Positions 29,010-40,609 are shown, counted from the stretch's first letter. The stretch is 64,000 bases of DNA from Glycomyces arizonensis DSM 44726 (GCF_000482705.1 NZ_AXWO01000001.1:310001-374000); one strand, 5' to 3'. Program-made: numbers and translations. The notes: generated from the sequence alone by a model not told the origin.

Positions 29010-29043
29010 CTGAACGTTTCCCTTTCTGGTATTACCGGCTGGA

Positions 29044-29865
29044 TCAGCGTCCGGCCAAGGCTTGGCGGGCTTCGTCGAGGCGGCGCGAGACGCTGCCGTC
29101 CCACAGGTCCGAGCCGACCTGCACTCGGATGCCTCCGACGATCGCGGGGTCGACGGTGACCTTGACACCGACGGGGCGGCCGTAGACGAGGCTGAGCTTG
29201 GCGGCGAGCTTGCGCTCGCCGGCCTCGTCGAGCGGCCCGGCCACGGTCACGTACGCCACGGCCTCGTCGCGGGCCGACGCGGCGGCCTCGACGAGGTGTT
29301 CGAGCGAGGCGTGGAAGCCGCGGCCGCCGATGCCGTAGCAGGCGGCGACGGCCAACTCGACCGTCACCTGCTCGGCCTTGCCGTCGAGCAGGCGCTCGAC
29401 CAGGGCCGCGCGGCCCTTCGGGTCGGTGCCCGTCGCACCCAATACTGACGACAGTTCGGCGTCTCCGTCAACCAGGCGTCCGAAGCGGAACAGCTGGTCT
29501 TCGATGTCGGCCAGGGTGCCTTCCTTCGCTCCCGCACCGAGCAGCGACTCGACGGCGAGGGTCTCGCAGCCGTCGACGAGCTCGGACGGGGCGCCCCAGC
29601 GGCCGCGCACCAGCGTGGCGGTGATGTCGGTCGCGGCCGCGCCGACCTGGTCGGCGATGAGCCGCCTGACCAGGCCCTCCCGGTCGTCCGCTTCGCGGGC
29701 GGGGTCGGACAGGGCGCGACGCAGCCGAGGCTGGTCGACGAGGAATCGCGTCACGTCCAGCAGCTGTTCGCCGCACTCGGTGAGCTGCTCGGCCGTGGCC
29801 CCGGAGGCGAACGCCTCCAGGGTGGCGCGACCGGCCTCGATGCTTTCGCGTCCAGTCGTCGACAT
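29044..29865 (-). CDS. atpH: ATP synthase F1 subunit delta
   Basis: The 273-residue OSCP/delta subunit that joins the peripheral stalk to the F1 head. Its C-terminal signature is seen in [31 protein letters not shown]-type sequence near residues 215-245. It is longer than the 180-residue enterobacterial protein but usual for actinobacteria. Start ATG overlaps the atpF stop by one base (TGATG). Confidence 0.94.
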   Translation of the reverse strand: MSTTGRESIEAGRATLEAFASGATAEQLTECGEQLLDVTRFLVDQPRLRRALSDPAREADDREGLVRRLIADQVGAAATDITATLVRGRWGAPSELVDGCETLAVESLLGAGAKEGTLADIEDQLFRFGRLVDGDAELSSVLGATGTDPKGRAALVERLLDGKAEQVTVELAVAACYGIGGRGFHASLEHLVEAAASARDEAVAYVTVAGPLDEAGERKLAAKLSLVYGRPVGVKVTVDPAIVGGIRVQVGSDLWDGSVSRRLDEARQALAGR

Positions 29866-30410
29866 CAGCGAGCTCCGCTCGTTTCGTTAGCGGTGTCGTC
29901 GCTCAATTCGGCGAGGAACTGGTCGACGGTCCGCTCGGTCGAGGCTTCGCCGGCCAGTCGCTGGCCGATGATCTTCCCGGCCAGGTCGACCGCCAGGTTG
30001 CCGACCTCGCCGCGCAGCTCGCGGACGAGCTGCTGCCTTGAGGCCTCGACATTGGCGTGGCCCGCCGCGATGATGCGGTTGGCCTCTTCGCGGGCGGAGG
30101 CGAGGATCTCCTCCTTGGCGGAGACGGCGTCGGCGCGGGCCTCGTCGCGGATCGCGGCGGCCTCGTCCTGGGCTCCGGAGAGCCTCCGGCGGTACTCCTC
30201 GAGCGTCTGAGCGGCCTCTTCCTGGGCCTTCTCGGCACGCTCGATGCCGCCTTCGATCGCGTCCACTCGTGCCTCGAAGGTCGCCTCCATGCGGGGGAAG
30301 ACGAACTTCATGAGCACGAAGCACAGCAGACCGAAGGCGATCGCGCCTACGACGATCTCCTGCCAGACCGGGATGAGAATCCCGATCCCTCCTTCGGCGG
30401 CGAGAATCAT
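29865..30410 (-). CDS. atpF: ATP synthase F0 subunit b
   Basis: The 181-residue peripheral-stalk b subunit. One transmembrane helix (about residues 14-36, EIVVGAIAFGLLCFVLMKFV) is followed by a long charged coiled coil with the ARADAVSAKEEILASAREEA-type heptads. The ATG at 30410 is chosen over longer in-frame openings because it places the membrane helix at the usual N-terminus. One-base overlap with atpH. Confidence 0.94.
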   Translation of the reverse strand: MILAAEGGIGILIPVWQEIVVGAIAFGLLCFVLMKFVFPRMEATFEARVDAIEGGIERAEKAQEEAAQTLEEYRRRLSGAQDEAAAIRDEARADAVSAKEEILASAREEANRIIAAGHANVEASRQQLVRELRGEVGNLAVDLAGKIIGQRLAGEASTERTVDQFLAELSDDTANETSGAR

Positions 30411-30430
30411 GATCGCTCCGTGTGTCTCGG

Positions 30431-30640
30431 CTAAACAGGAAGGATGAAGGCGAGGACGAGACCGAACAGCATCATCACCTCGACCAGGGCGAAGCCCATG
30501 AACAGCATCGGGCGGGTGACCCCGGCCGACTCGGGCTGGCGGGCGGTGGCGGTCATCCAGGCGGCGAACATGATGCCAACGCCGATGCCCGGACCGATGG
30601 CGGAAAGACCGTAACCGATGACGTTGAGAGAGCCTTCCAT
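30431..30640 (-). CDS. atpE: ATP synthase F0 subunit c
   Basis: The 69-residue c-ring hairpin. The glycine-rich first helix (GLSAIGPGIGVGIMF) and the ion-binding Glu near residue 54 in GFALVEVMMLFG are present; the surroundings are of the proton-binding type. Lies between atpB and atpF as usual. Confidence 0.97.
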   Translation of the reverse strand: MEGSLNVIGYGLSAIGPGIGVGIMFAAWMTATARQPESAGVTRPMLFMGFALVEVMMLFGLVLAFILPV

Positions 30641-30733
30641 GGCGTTTTCTCCTAGGTGTCAGCGTGGCGTGTCCGTCACGCGCACGTTGTGTTTCATTTG
30701 TCGAAAATCTGGGGGGTGCGGGGGATCTCGTCC

Positions 30734-31537
30734 CTAGTGCTCGTCTGCCAGCGAGCCTTGGATGTAGAGCGTGGTCAGCAGAGTGAAGACGTACGCCTGC
30801 AGGACGATCACGATGAGCTCGAAGAGCGTCAGGCCGATCCCCATGAGCATGGAGACGAACGACAGGCCCTGGATGAAGACGTTGCCCGATTCGAGCATCG
30901 CGAAGCCGCCGAGGATGAACACCAGGAGGATGAGGTGTCCGGCGAACATGTTCGCGAACAGTCGCAGCGCCAGCGTCAGCGGCCGCAGGACCAGGTTCTG
31001 GAGGAATTCCAGCGGGATCAGCAGCGGCAGGATGAACGCCGGGGCGCCCGGGGGGATGACCGTGATCTTCAGGAACTGGCCGAGGCCGTGCTTCCTGATG
31101 CCGACCGAGACGTAGATGACCCATGTGATGATGGCCAGGACCGCCGGGAAGGCGATGTGGGAGTTCGGGGAGATCTGCATGACCGGCACGATCGCCAGGA
31201 AGTTCGTCAGCAGGACGAACATGAACAGCGTCGTCAGGTACGGGGCGAAGCGGACGCCGACCTCTTTGCCGAGGATGTCGACGGAGATCGAGTTGCGGAC
31301 GACGCCGTAGGCCGATTCGGCCATCCACTGCATGCGCGTGGGAACGAGGCGGGGCTTGCGGTAGGCCCAGAGGAAGAACACGATCAGGACGGCGGCGGCC
31401 AGCCACACGCCGAAGGTCACTGTCGTGAAGACGTTGGTCAGTGCGGTGTCGCTGAGTCCCGTGAACCAGTCGCGGTAATCGAAGCTGTCCACGCCCGGGG
31501 GGAATTCTGAGGCCAGCACCATGGCTGAGTCGGTCAC
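30734..31537 (-). CDS. atpB: ATP synthase F0 subunit a
   Basis: The 267-residue a subunit that forms the proton half-channels against the c-ring. The essential Arg lies in RPLTLALRLFANMFAGH, in about the fourth of five or six helices. GTG start at 31537 (an ATG at 31523 lies out of its frame). Gap of 93 bp to atpE and 13 bp after the AtpZ-like gene. Confidence 0.96.
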   Translation of the reverse strand: MTDSAMVLASEFPPGVDSFDYRDWFTGLSDTALTNVFTTVTFGVWLAAAVLIVFFLWAYRKPRLVPTRMQWMAESAYGVVRNSISVDILGKEVGVRFAPYLTTLFMFVLLTNFLAIVPVMQISPNSHIAFPAVLAIITWVIYVSVGIRKHGLGQFLKITVIPPGAPAFILPLLIPLEFLQNLVLRPLTLALRLFANMFAGHLILLVFILGGFAMLESGNVFIQGLSFVSMLMGIGLTLFELIVIVLQAYVFTLLTTLYIQGSLADEH

Positions 31538-31550
31538 CGAGTCACGCCTC

Positions 31551-31787
31551 TCAGTCAGTGTCGGTCAATAACGGCGACATCTGTTTGAGCAGCAGGTAGA
31601 TACCAGCTGCCGCACCGACAAGCATTCCAACCAAGAGCCCGACTTTGGGCAGTCCGAGCCACAGGTCGACGAGATAGCCGACACCACCCCAGAAGATGAT
31701 GCCGGACAACAGATATCCCAGAGCGCGCCAGCCCATGTCTGAGCCGCTGGGCTGGGGCTTGCGCTCGGGGGAATTCCTGTCGGCCAT
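31551..31787 (-). CDS. AtpZ/AtpI-like small membrane protein
   Basis: A 78-residue protein with two transmembrane helices (about residues 22-42 and 48-68) joined by a short loop with DLWLG and GLLVGMLVGAAAGIY, the pattern of the AtpZ/AtpI family often called F0 assembly or Mg/Ca carriers. Its ATG at 31787 is the first sensible start; the longer opening upstream is not coding. It sits directly before atpB, which fixes its association. Confidence 0.82.
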   Translation of the reverse strand: MADRNSPERKPQPSGSDMGWRALGYLLSGIIFWGGVGYLVDLWLGLPKVGLLVGMLVGAAAGIYLLLKQMSPLLTDTD

Positions 31788-31900
31788 GTCGAGATGAACT
31801 GTAACAGGGCATGCGCACGAATGGCCCATCGGGCCGGTGCGACCCCATCCCCGCTCGTGCGGTTTTGTCAACCTCCACGAAACGCGCCGAATGGGACCGC

Positions 31901-32302
31901 TCAGGTCTCGCCGTCGAGTTCGACATAGAGGGTCTTGGCCCGGAACAGCCAGATTCCCTGAGCGCACAGCCAGGTCACGGCCCCGGCGCCGAGTCCGAGC
32001 GCCACGGGGAGCACGGCGTGCTCGTCGAGGGCGTCGACCACCCACAACGCCGCTCCGTAGACGATGACCTTCGCCGTATACGTGAGCAAGGCCACCATAA
32101 GAGTGAGACGTATGTCAATCTTTTCGGCTCTTGCGATGGCCCACACCGAGGCGGCGAAGCCCAGGGAGACGAACGCGACGCCGATCGCGGCCCACATCGC
32201 GGCGGCCGGGCCGGAGACGATGAGGCCCGCCGCGGCGGCGGCGACGGCCGTGATCGCCGCCACGATGAAGCAGGGTTTCAGGAAGCCTCGCGATGCCTTC
32301 AC
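31901..32302 (-). CDS. atpI: ATP synthase subunit I-like membrane protein
   Basis: A 133-residue protein with four predicted helices, matching the ATP synthase subunit I family, which helps assemble the c-ring. It overlaps the phosphatase gene by 4 bp (ATGA) and is followed by a 113-bp gap before the AtpZ-like gene. The 113-bp gap may hold an internal promoter, but I see no clear box. Confidence 0.8.
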   Translation of the reverse strand: MKASRGFLKPCFIVAAITAVAAAAAGLIVSGPAAAMWAAIGVAFVSLGFAASVWAIARAEKIDIRLTLMVALLTYTAKVIVYGAALWVVDALDEHAVLPVALGLGAGAVTWLCAQGIWLFRAKTLYVELDGET

Positions 32303-32850
32303 GCGTCACCGTCCAAAGCGTCGGCGACCGGTTCGAGCGCGTCCTCGAGCTGGTCGGCTATCTCGGAGTACACGGCGCGACTCAGTCCCCACGGGTCGGA
32401 CAGGTCGGCCTCGGGGTGGTCGGCGCGGCGCTTGGCCGCCAGGGCGACCAGGGCCTTGCCGCGGGCGACGGCGTCGCCGTCGGGCAGTTCGTCGGAGGCG
32501 CCTGCGGCGATGTGACCGAACTGCCTGACCAGGAACGTCCGGTCGGCCGCCTCGGGGAAGCGCTCGGCGATGTACTCGCGGTGGGTGGCCGTGGCCACCA
32601 GGATCAGGTCGGAGCCCTCGACCTGGGCGCGGTCGATGTGGCGGGCGCGGTGCCCGCCGGGCTCGAATCCCCGGTCCTCCAGCTCGCGCGCCGCGTTCGG
32701 CTCCATCGGGTCGCCCTCGTGGTAGCTGGAGATCCCGGCGCCGTGGTTGAACACGTCGTCGCCGGTGAGCCCGTCGAGGATGCGCTCCGACATCGGCGAA
32801 CGGCAGATGTTGCCGGTGCACACGTGCAGGACCGAGAAGACCGCGCTCAT
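32299..32850 (-). CDS. Low-molecular-weight protein tyrosine phosphatase family protein
   Basis: A 183-residue phosphatase. The C-x5-R catalytic loop is VCTGNICRSPM (Cys near residue 11), and the general-acid Asp is in SDPWG near residue 152. Such enzymes often act on bacterial tyrosine kinases of polysaccharide synthesis, or as arsenate reductases; the target here is unknown, and the only BY-kinase-like protein in the window looks inactive. Overlaps tsaC and atpI by 4 bp each. Confidence 0.85.
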   Translation of the reverse strand: MSAVFSVLHVCTGNICRSPMSERILDGLTGDDVFNHGAGISSYHEGDPMEPNAARELEDRGFEPGGHRARHIDRAQVEGSDLILVATATHREYIAERFPEAADRTFLVRQFGHIAAGASDELPDGDAVARGKALVALAAKRRADHPEADLSDPWGLSRAVYSEIADQLEDALEPVADALDGDA

Positions 32851-33560
32851 GCCTGGGGCTCCTCCTCCTGCTCGTCCTCGGCCTGCTGCTCTTCGGGGCG
32901 CTCGCCGGGGCCGTAGCCGTCGGCGTCGAGCACCTCGGGCACGACCTTGCGGATCTGCTCGACGGTCAGCGCGCCCTCGCGCAGCACCTGCGGCGGGTCG
33001 GCGACGCAGTCGACGATCGTGGAGGGCAGGTTGTCTTCCGAGGGACCGGCCTCCAGGTAGACCGAGACGTCGGCGCCGAGCTGGCCCTTCGCGTCGGCGG
33101 CGGTCTCGGCGGGCGGATGCCCGGTCTTGTTGGCCGAGGAGACGGCCATCGGGCCGGTCTCCTTGAGCAGCTCCAGCGCGAGCGGGTGCAGCGGCATCCG
33201 CACCGCGACGGTGCCGTCGGTGTCGCCGAGGTCCCAGGTCAGGGTCGGCGTGTAGGGCACGACGACGGTGAGCGGCCCGGGCCAGAACGCCTCGATGAGC
33301 TCCTTGGCCGACTTCGAGACGTCGGAGGCGATCCCGTCGAGCGCCCGCTTGGAGCCGATGAGCACGGGCGGAGCCATGTCCCGGCCGCGGCCCTTCGCTT
33401 CCAGGAGGGCGCGCACGGCAGCATGGGAGAAGGCGTCGCAGCCGATCCCGTACACCGTGTCGGTCGGGATCACGACGAGCTTGCCGCCGGAGACCGCGCG
33501 GGCGGCGGACTTGAGCCCGGTGGCGCGGTCTTTGATCTTCCTACAGTTGAACAGCCTCAC
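32847..33560 (-). CDS. tsaC: L-threonylcarbamoyladenylate synthase (Sua5/YrdC family)
   Basis: TsaC makes threonylcarbamoyl-AMP for the t6A37 modification of ANN-decoding tRNAs. The 237-residue protein has the [17 protein letters not shown] and [10 protein letters not shown] motifs of the YrdC fold, followed by a Glu/Gln-rich acidic tail unlike most homologues (about residues 215-237). The GTG start at 33560 overlaps the prmC stop by 4 bp. It lacks the long Sua5 C-terminal domain. Confidence 0.92.
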   Translation of the reverse strand: MRLFNCRKIKDRATGLKSAARAVSGGKLVVIPTDTVYGIGCDAFSHAAVRALLEAKGRGRDMAPPVLIGSKRALDGIASDVSKSAKELIEAFWPGPLTVVVPYTPTLTWDLGDTDGTVAVRMPLHPLALELLKETGPMAVSSANKTGHPPAETAADAKGQLGADVSVYLEAGPSEDNLPSTIVDCVADPPQVLREGALTVEQIRKVVPEVLDADGYGPGERPEEQQAEDEQEEEPQA

Positions 33561-34385
33561 GGCGACAAGCCTAGCTTTCCCGTCGTGAAGCGCGAGCGCC
33601 CCGCCAGGTCGTCGTGATCGGCGACCTCGGTGAAGCCCGAGACGCCGAGGATCTCGGGCGCGGCCCTGCCGTGCGTGTCGTCGTGCTCGAAGCCGTACCA
33701 GCCGCCGGGGGCCAGCCAGCGGGCGGCGCGCAGCGCGAGCGGCTGGATGACCGACAGCCCGGCCTCGTCGGCGTAGACCGCCCCCGACGGGTCGAAGTCG
33801 ACCTCGGGGGCGACCTCCATGTCCATCGGGACGTACGGCGGGTTGGCCACGACGAGGTCGACCTGCCCGTCGAGTTCGGCGAGCGTGCCGGGGGCGACGG
33901 CGTCGGCCAGGACCGGCACGGCGCCGGTGCCCTGGAGGTTCGACTCCAGCCATTCGAAGGCGTCCGGGTCGGCCTCGACGGCCCACACGCGGCTGTCGGG
34001 CCGCTCGGTGGCGATGGCGTGGGCGATCGCGCCCGAGCCGGAGCAGGCGTCGATGACGGTCCCGCCCTCGGGGAGGTGCTCCAGGGCCCAGTCGACGAGC
34101 AGCTCGGTCTCGGGCCGGGGCACGAACACGCCGGGCCCGACGGCGAGCTCGCCGTAGCGGAACGCGGCCGAGCCGGTCAGGTGCTGGAGCGGTTCGCGGC
34201 CAAGGCGCCGCTCGACGAGGTCGGCGAACGCGGCGAGGTGGTCCTCGCCTGGCGCGTCGGCGGCGAGCAGCTGGCCGCGGCGCAGCCCGGAGACGTGGGC
34301 GGCCAGCAGCTCGGCGTCGACGCGCGGCGAGGGCACGCCCGCCTCGGCGAGGCGCGCGGCGGCCGCGGCGATGGCGCCGGTCCAG

Positions 34386-34399
<14 letters not shown>
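33557..34399 (-). CDS. prmC: Release factor glutamine methyltransferase
   Basis: PrmC methylates the Gln of the GGQ motif in release factors. The 280-residue protein has the N-terminal helical domain, the [15 protein letters not shown] substrate-binding region, a slightly altered SAM motif ([15 protein letters not shown]) and the catalytic NPPYVP. The adjacent, overlapping prfA (14 bp) is its direct substrate gene. Confidence 0.95.
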
Positions 34400-35477
<1,078 letters not shown>

Positions 35478-35522
35478 GGTGGTTCCTTCGGGTCGAAAGC
35501 CAGTGAAGAAGCGGACAAAAAG

Positions 35523-35559
35523 GACGCAGCGCCCGTGCCTCGGGCACGGGCGCTGCGTC
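35523..35559 (-). terminator. Rho-independent terminator after rpmE
   Basis: Perfect 17-bp arms (35523-35539 and 35543-35559) with a 3-base loop, followed on the minus strand by CTTTTTG. One of the few textbook intrinsic terminators in the window; it lies directly after the rpmE stop. Confidence 0.9.
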
Positions 35560-35565
35560 GGAAAG

Positions 35566-35796
35566 CTACTTGCCGGCCTGAGCCTTCTCCTGGGCCTTGG
35601 CGTAGCGGGCCTTGAACTTGGCCACGCGACCGCCGGTGTCGAGGATGCGCTGCTTGCCCGTGTAGAACGGGTGGCACTTGTTGCAGGTCGCAGCCTGGAT
35701 CTTGCCACTGGCCTCCGTGGAGCGGGTGGTGAAGCTGTTCCCGCAGGAGCAGGTCACCTCGGTGACCACGTACTCAGGGTGGATGCCCTGTTTCAT
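35566..35796 (-). CDS. rpmE: 50S ribosomal protein L31 (zinc-binding form)
   Basis: A 76-residue L31 carrying the zinc ribbon CSC near residue 16 and CNKC near residue 37, so the zinc-dependent version (as is L28 above). ATG at 35796 with GAGAGGG 6 bases upstream. Its C-terminal tail is basic. Lies between rho and prfA as in other actinobacteria. Confidence 0.96.
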   Translation of the reverse strand: MKQGIHPEYVVTEVTCSCGNSFTTRSTEASGKIQAATCNKCHPFYTGKQRILDTGGRVAKFKARYAKAQEKAQAGK

Positions 35797-35965
35797 GAGT
35801 TTCCCTCTCTGTTCGGTCGCCGGGTCGGCGCATTGCTGGGCCGTGAACCGGTACCGCATCGGGCCCCGGAGTCCAGGGCTCTTGGCATGTGCGCGACCTG
35901 CGCACCGATTGACCATGATAGGCCGTGAGGCCGCTCTCAACCGGAGCGGCCTCAGCGGCGTTCGC

Positions 35966-37927
35966 CTAGTCCGGCGTCGACTGCTTGACGATCGACATCA
36001 GGAACTCGGCGTTGGTCTGCGTCTTCTTCAGCCGGTCGAGCAGCAGGTCGATTGCCTGCTGCGGCTCCAGCGAGGACAGGACGCGGCGGAGCTTGAGCAT
36101 GACCGCCTGCTCCTCGGGGCTCATCATGAGCTCGTCCTTGCGGGTGCTCGACTGGTGGACGTCGATGGCCGGCCAGGTGCGCTTCTCGGCGATCTTGCGG
36201 TCGAGCTTGAGCTCGGCGTTGCCGGTGCCCTTGAACTCCTCGAAGATGACCGTGTCGCCCATGGAGCCGGTCTCGACCAGCGCCGTGCCGAGGATCGTCA
36301 GCGATCCGCCGTGCTCGATGTTCCGCGCCGCGCCCAGGAAGCGCTTCGGCGGGTAGAGCGCGGTGGAGTCGATGCCGCCCGACAGGATCCGCCCCGAGGC
36401 GGGCGAGGCGTTGTTGTACGCCCGGCCGAGCCGCGTGATGGAGTCGAGGAGCACGACCACGTCGTGTCCGAGTTCGACCAGGCGCTTGGCGCGCTCGATC
36501 GCGAGCTCGGCGACGGTGGTGTGGTCCGACGGCGGGCGGTCGAAGGTCGAGGCGATGACCTCGCCCTTGACCGAGCGCTGCATGTCGGTGACCTCTTCGG
36601 GCCGCTCGTCCGCGAGCACGACCATGAGGTGGCACTCGGGGTTGTTCGTGGTGATCGCGTTGGCGATCGCCTGGAGCACCATCGTCTTGCCGGCCTTGGG
36701 AGGGGAGACGATGAGGGCCCTCTGGCCCTTGCCGATCGGGGCCACCAGGTCGATGACGCGGGTGGTCAGCGCGTTCGGCTCGGTCTCCAGGCGCAGGCGC
36801 TCGTTCGGGTACAGCGGCGTGAGCTTGTAGAAGTCGTCGCGGCTCTTGGCGTCGTCAGGGCTCATGCCGTTGACGGTGTCCAGGCGGACCAGCGGGTTGT
36901 ACTTCTCGCGACGCTGCTTGCCGCCGCCACCGCCGCCATTGCCGTTGTCCTCGCCGCGGCCGGGCTTGACCGCGCCGGTGATGGCGTCGCCGCGGCGCAG
37001 CCGGTGCTTGCGCACCTGCGACATCGAGACGTAGACGTCGTCCGGTCCGGCCAGGTAGCCGGTGGTGCGGATGAACGCGTAGTTGTCGAGGATGTCGAGG
37101 ATGCCGGCGACCGGGACGAGCTGCTCGTCGTTCTGGCCTCCGCGCTCGAAGTCCTCGCCGCCGCGGCTGTTGCCCGAGCGGCGGCGGTCGGAGCGGTCGC
37201 GCCTCTTGCGGCGGCGGCCCCCCTCGTTCTGGTCGTCGCGGTCCCCGCGGTCGCCGCGCTGTTCGCGCTGGTCGTCGCGGTCGCGGTCGCGCTCGCCTCG
37301 CTGGTCGCCGCGGCGCTCGCCACGGCCCTCATTGCGGCTCTCGTGCTCAGCGGTCTCGGTCTCTTCGGAGCGGCGCTCGTTCTGCTCGGACCGCTCGCCT
37401 CCGCGGACGCGGCGACGGCGGACCGGGCGGTCCTCATCGGACTCGTCGGCGGCGGGCGCGGCCCCGGTCTCCTCGGCGGTGTCGCGGGCCGCGTTCTGCT
37501 CCTGGCGGCGACGCGGCTGCGGCGGACCCGCGGGGCGGGTCGCGCGGCGGGCGCTCTTGGCCTCGGCGCTTTCGGTGGCGCTCTCCGCGGAGTCGGCGGC
37601 GGGCTCGGTGTCGACGGGCGCCGACGGGGCCTCAGTGGTCGGTGTGTGTTCAGAGTCAGGCACTGGCGGGGCCTCCTGTTCCGCGCTGGCACCGCCGGGC
37701 TCCGAGCCGTTCGCCTGCTGCGTCTGGATGGCCGCGATGAGCTCGCTCTTGCGCATCCGGCCAACGCCGGTGATGCCGAGCGATTGCGCCATCTGCTGGA
37801 GCTCGGGCATCAGCATAGAGGCCAAACCGGTTCCTGCCCGGCGACGCTTCTTGGTCTCCGGGAGAGTTCCCGGAGCCGACGCCGCACTGCTATTCCGGTC
37901 CGACGTCGTGCCGGTGGTGTCGCTCAA
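35966..37927 (-). CDS. rho: Transcription termination factor Rho with large basic/acidic insert
   Basis: A 653-residue hexameric RNA helicase that ends transcripts. It is much longer than the enterobacterial 419 residues because of an Arg/Glu/Asp/Gly-rich insert (about residues 70-250, rich in RGD, RGER and DRDRDD runs) before the RNA-binding domain, which is typical of actinobacteria. The N-terminal Rho-N domain, the RNA-binding stretch ([15 protein letters not shown]), P-loop PPKAGKT and Walker B ([16 protein letters not shown]) are intact. TTG start at 37927 is supported by AAGGGAAGG about 6 bases upstream. Likely autoregulated through its long leader. Confidence 0.96.
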   Translation of the reverse strand: MSDTTGTTSDRNSSAASAPGTLPETKKRRRAGTGLASMLMPELQQMAQSLGITGVGRMRKSELIAAIQTQQANGSEPGGASAEQEAPPVPDSEHTPTTEAPSAPVDTEPAADSAESATESAEAKSARRATRPAGPPQPRRRQEQNAARDTAEETGAAPAADESDEDRPVRRRRVRGGERSEQNERRSEETETAEHESRNEGRGERRGDQRGERDRDRDDQREQRGDRGDRDDQNEGGRRRKRRDRSDRRRSGNSRGGEDFERGGQNDEQLVPVAGILDILDNYAFIRTTGYLAGPDDVYVSMSQVRKHRLRRGDAITGAVKPGRGEDNGNGGGGGGKQRREKYNPLVRLDTVNGMSPDDAKSRDDFYKLTPLYPNERLRLETEPNALTTRVIDLVAPIGKGQRALIVSPPKAGKTMVLQAIANAITTNNPECHLMVVLADERPEEVTDMQRSVKGEVIASTFDRPPSDHTTVAELAIERAKRLVELGHDVVVLLDSITRLGRAYNNASPASGRILSGGIDSTALYPPKRFLGAARNIEHGGSLTILGTALVETGSMGDTVIFEEFKGTGNAELKLDRKIAEKRTWPAIDVHQSSTRKDELMMSPEEQAVMLKLRRVLSSLEPQQAIDLLLDRLKKTQTNAEFLMSIVKQSTPD

Positions 37928-38573
37928 TGGATTCCTTCCCTTGCGGAGCACTTCGAAATGAATTCGAGGAGTTTCCGCGTCTTTCAAATAGCCGCAATGC
38001 CGATGTTCTGGTTTGCGTCCCGCCATCGCGTCGCCCACCGCGCGCTAGTCGAATGGCCGCGGTGGATGTGGTGCAACAGCTGGTCCTGGGTACACCCTGG
38101 GGCAGTCCGCTGAGCAGACGGTCCCGATTGAGGCGGCGCCTCTGGGCCTGTGACTCGACGGCCCGCGATAGATGGTCGACGCGCACGGTGCGATACGTGA
38201 TTGCGATCCTCGCCGGAGCCGAGGCCCCAGCGCCACACGTGGAACTTCACGGATGCGAAGTCGGAACTGTGCCATGTCACGCTAGAGCTATGCAAAGTCA
38301 CAAATCCATGATTGAGGGTGATGACCCAAACAAGAGATCAGGCGTGCGCTGGATGCGCCGCAGCTGTTGTGACTACAAGCATAATCAAGGCTTCAAGCAG
38401 TCACGACACCGGGTGGTCGTCTACGGGGAATACTAGCGCACCCGGCCCACTGCCAACAACAGACCCGAAGAACACTCGTTTTCCCACGTAGAAGGCCCGT
38501 GGAACTCCAAGCTTACCGCCTCGGCGACGTTTGCGGGCCGCAAACGAGCACCGGCGGCGAGGCTCGCAGTCCA
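37928..38573 (-). promoter_or_regulatory. Long rho upstream region, probable 5' leader and promoter
   Basis: The 646-bp gap between rho and thrB has no gene I can support on either strand; short open frames here have poor starts and no recognisable content. Long autoregulatory leaders are common upstream of rho in bacteria, so an attenuating leader is a reasonable inference. The part from about 38200 to 38470 is less GC-rich than its surroundings and is the likeliest promoter zone. I could not define -35/-10 boxes with confidence. Confidence 0.4.
38528..38546 (-). terminator. Hairpin after thrB
   Basis: Arms CGTTTGC and GCAAACG (38528-38534, 38540-38546) with a GC loop, 27 bp after the thrB stop. 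No T-run follows, so it may be only a stabiliser or a Rho-assisted end. Confidence 0.45.
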
Positions 38574-39476
38574 TCATTCGGTCCCGCTCGCGGTGATCAC
38601 CGCGCCGTCCGCGACGTCCAGGCTCATGACCTCGAAACCCGCCGGGGCGAACCCCGCCAGGCCCTCGGGCCCCGGCCCGCCGTCCACGCTCAAGGCGATG
38701 ACGGTCGGACCCGCGCCCGAGACCGCTGCCGCGATCCCGGCGGAACGCAACTGTTCCAACAACCGCGTGCTCTCCGGCATTCCCTCCGCCCGGTACGACT
38801 GGTGGAGCCGGTCGGCGGTGGCGTCGAACAGCCGCGAGGGCTTGCGCGTGAGCGCGTCGACCAGGAGCGCGGCCCGCGAGAGGTTGAAGACCGCGTCGGC
38901 GTACGAGACGCGCTCGGGCAGCGCCGCGCGGGCGACCGCCGTCAGGCCCTGGCCCTCGGGCACGAACACCCACGGGCGCACGCGCGGCGAGGGTTCGAGG
39001 CTGACCGCCCGCGCGCCCTCGTCGGTGCCGTAGGCGATGGTGAAGCCGCCCAGCAGGCACGGCGCCACGTTGTCCGGGTGGCCCTCGATCTCGCTCGCGA
39101 GCGCGAGCTTCTCGGCCCGGCTCATCCCGCCCGCGGCCAGCGCGTCGGCGAGCATGATCCCGGCGACGATCGCCGCCGAGGAGGAGCCGAGGCCGCGCGC
39201 GTGCGGGATGCGGTTGCGGCATTCGAGTTTCAACTCCGGCGCCCGGACGCCGAGGGCGTCGAAGGCGCGCAGCATGGTGGCCGCCACCAGGTGGCTCTCG
39301 TCGGTGGCGACGGCGCCCGCGCCCTCGCCGGTCACCTCGACCGAGACGGTGCCGGTGGCGCCTTCGAGCGCCGTGGCCGTCACCTCGTCGAACAGGCCCA
39401 GCGCGAGGCCGAGCGAGTCGAAACCGGGCCCGAGATTGGCAGAGGTCGCCGGGACCCGAACCGTCGCCGAACCCAT
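38574..39476 (-). CDS. thrB: Homoserine kinase
   Basis: A GHMP-family kinase that phosphorylates homoserine on the threonine branch. The 300-residue protein has the N-terminal VPATSANLGPGFDSLGLAL strand, the phosphate loop HARGLGSSSAAIVAGI and the C-terminal SGAGPTVIAL motif. ATG at 39476 with GGTGGGA upstream. Third gene of hom-thrC-thrB. Confidence 0.95.
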   Translation of the reverse strand: MGSATVRVPATSANLGPGFDSLGLALGLFDEVTATALEGATGTVSVEVTGEGAGAVATDESHLVAATMLRAFDALGVRAPELKLECRNRIPHARGLGSSSAAIVAGIMLADALAAGGMSRAEKLALASEIEGHPDNVAPCLLGGFTIAYGTDEGARAVSLEPSPRVRPWVFVPEGQGLTAVARAALPERVSYADAVFNLSRAALLVDALTRKPSRLFDATADRLHQSYRAEGMPESTRLLEQLRSAGIAAAVSGAGPTVIALSVDGGPGPEGLAGFAPAGFEVMSLDVADGAVITASGTE

Positions 39477-39532
39477 CGGAATCCCACCCGTCTCCCGCCC
39501 CCGCCCGACATCGCGGTCGCTTCGCTCCCCCC

Positions 39533-40603
39533 TCACAATCCCAACGCCCTGGCCGTCTGCATGACGTCGACGGGCACCGTCTGCGGCTGCGGGGCGGTGG
39601 AGACGGCCCAGTCGGGGTCCTTGAGCCCGTTGCCGGTCACCGTGCACACCACTGTCTGTCCCCTTTCGAGCCAGCCGGACGCGGACTGCTTGAGCAGCCC
39701 GGCCACCGATGCGGCGCTGGCGAGCTCGACGAAGACGCCCTCGGAGCGGGCCAGCAGCATGTACGCGGCGTGGATCTCGCGGTCGGTGGCGGCGATGATC
39801 TTCCCGCCCGACTCCTTCTCGGCGTCGAGGGCCTTGGTCCACGACGCGGGGTTGCCGATGCGGATCGCCGTGGCGATGGTCTGCGGGTGCGCCACGACGT
39901 GGCCGTTCACGATGGGGGCCGCCCCGGCGGCCTGGATGCCGAGCATGCGGGGCCGCTTGGTGGACCTCCCGGCGTCGGCGTCCTCGCCGTAGCCCATCCA
40001 GTAGGCGCTGATGTTCCCGGCGTTGCCGACCGGCAGGCAGTGGACGTCCGGCGCGTCGCCGAGGACGTCGACGATCTCGAACGACGCGGTCTTCTGACCC
40101 TGGAGCCGGTGCGGGTTGATCGAGTTGACCAGCGAGACCGGGTAGTCCTGCGAGAGCTTGTCGGCGATGGCCAGGCAGTCGTCGAAGTTGCCTTCGAGCT
40201 GGAGCAGTTTCGCGCCGTGGACGAGGGCCTGCGCGAGCTTCCCGAGGGCGATCTTCCCGGCCGGGACGAGCACGGCGCAGGTGATCCCGGCGCGGGCGGC
40301 GTAGGCGGCGGCCGAGGCCGAGGTGTTGCCGGTGGAGGCGCAGATGATGGCCTTGGCACCGTCCTCGACGGCCTTGGAGACGGCCACGGTCATGCCGCGG
40401 TCCTTGAACGAGCCGGTCGGGTTGAGGCCCTCGACCTTGAGGTAGACGTCGCAGCCGGTCTTCTCGGAGATGACCGGGGCGGGCACGAGCGGCGTCCCGC
40501 CCTCTTGCAGGGTCACCACTGGGGTGGCGTCGGTGACCGGGAGCCGGTCTCTGAATTCCTCGATGAGGCCGCGCCAGCCAGGGCGCATGGCACCTTCGGA
40601 CAT
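39533..40603 (-). CDS. thrC: Threonine synthase
   Basis: PLP enzyme that converts O-phosphohomoserine to threonine, 356 residues. The PLP Lys is in [11 protein letters not shown], followed by [18 protein letters not shown] for phosphate binding. Short (class II-like) form, as in other actinobacteria. Lies 6 bp after hom. Confidence 0.95.
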   Translation of the reverse strand: MSEGAMRPGWRGLIEEFRDRLPVTDATPVVTLQEGGTPLVPAPVISEKTGCDVYLKVEGLNPTGSFKDRGMTVAVSKAVEDGAKAIICASTGNTSASAAAYAARAGITCAVLVPAGKIALGKLAQALVHGAKLLQLEGNFDDCLAIADKLSQDYPVSLVNSINPHRLQGQKTASFEIVDVLGDAPDVHCLPVGNAGNISAYWMGYGEDADAGRSTKRPRMLGIQAAGAAPIVNGHVVAHPQTIATAIRIGNPASWTKALDAEKESGGKIIAATDREIHAAYMLLARSEGVFVELASAASVAGLLKQSASGWLERGQTVVCTVTGNGLKDPDWAVSTAPQPQTVPVDVMQTARALGL

Positions 40604-40609
40604 GTCGTC

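Noticed and set aside
37984-38436. Short open frames in the rho upstream region as small genes
   Set aside because: Starts are poor, codon use is irregular, frames overlap on both strands, and nothing is recognisable.
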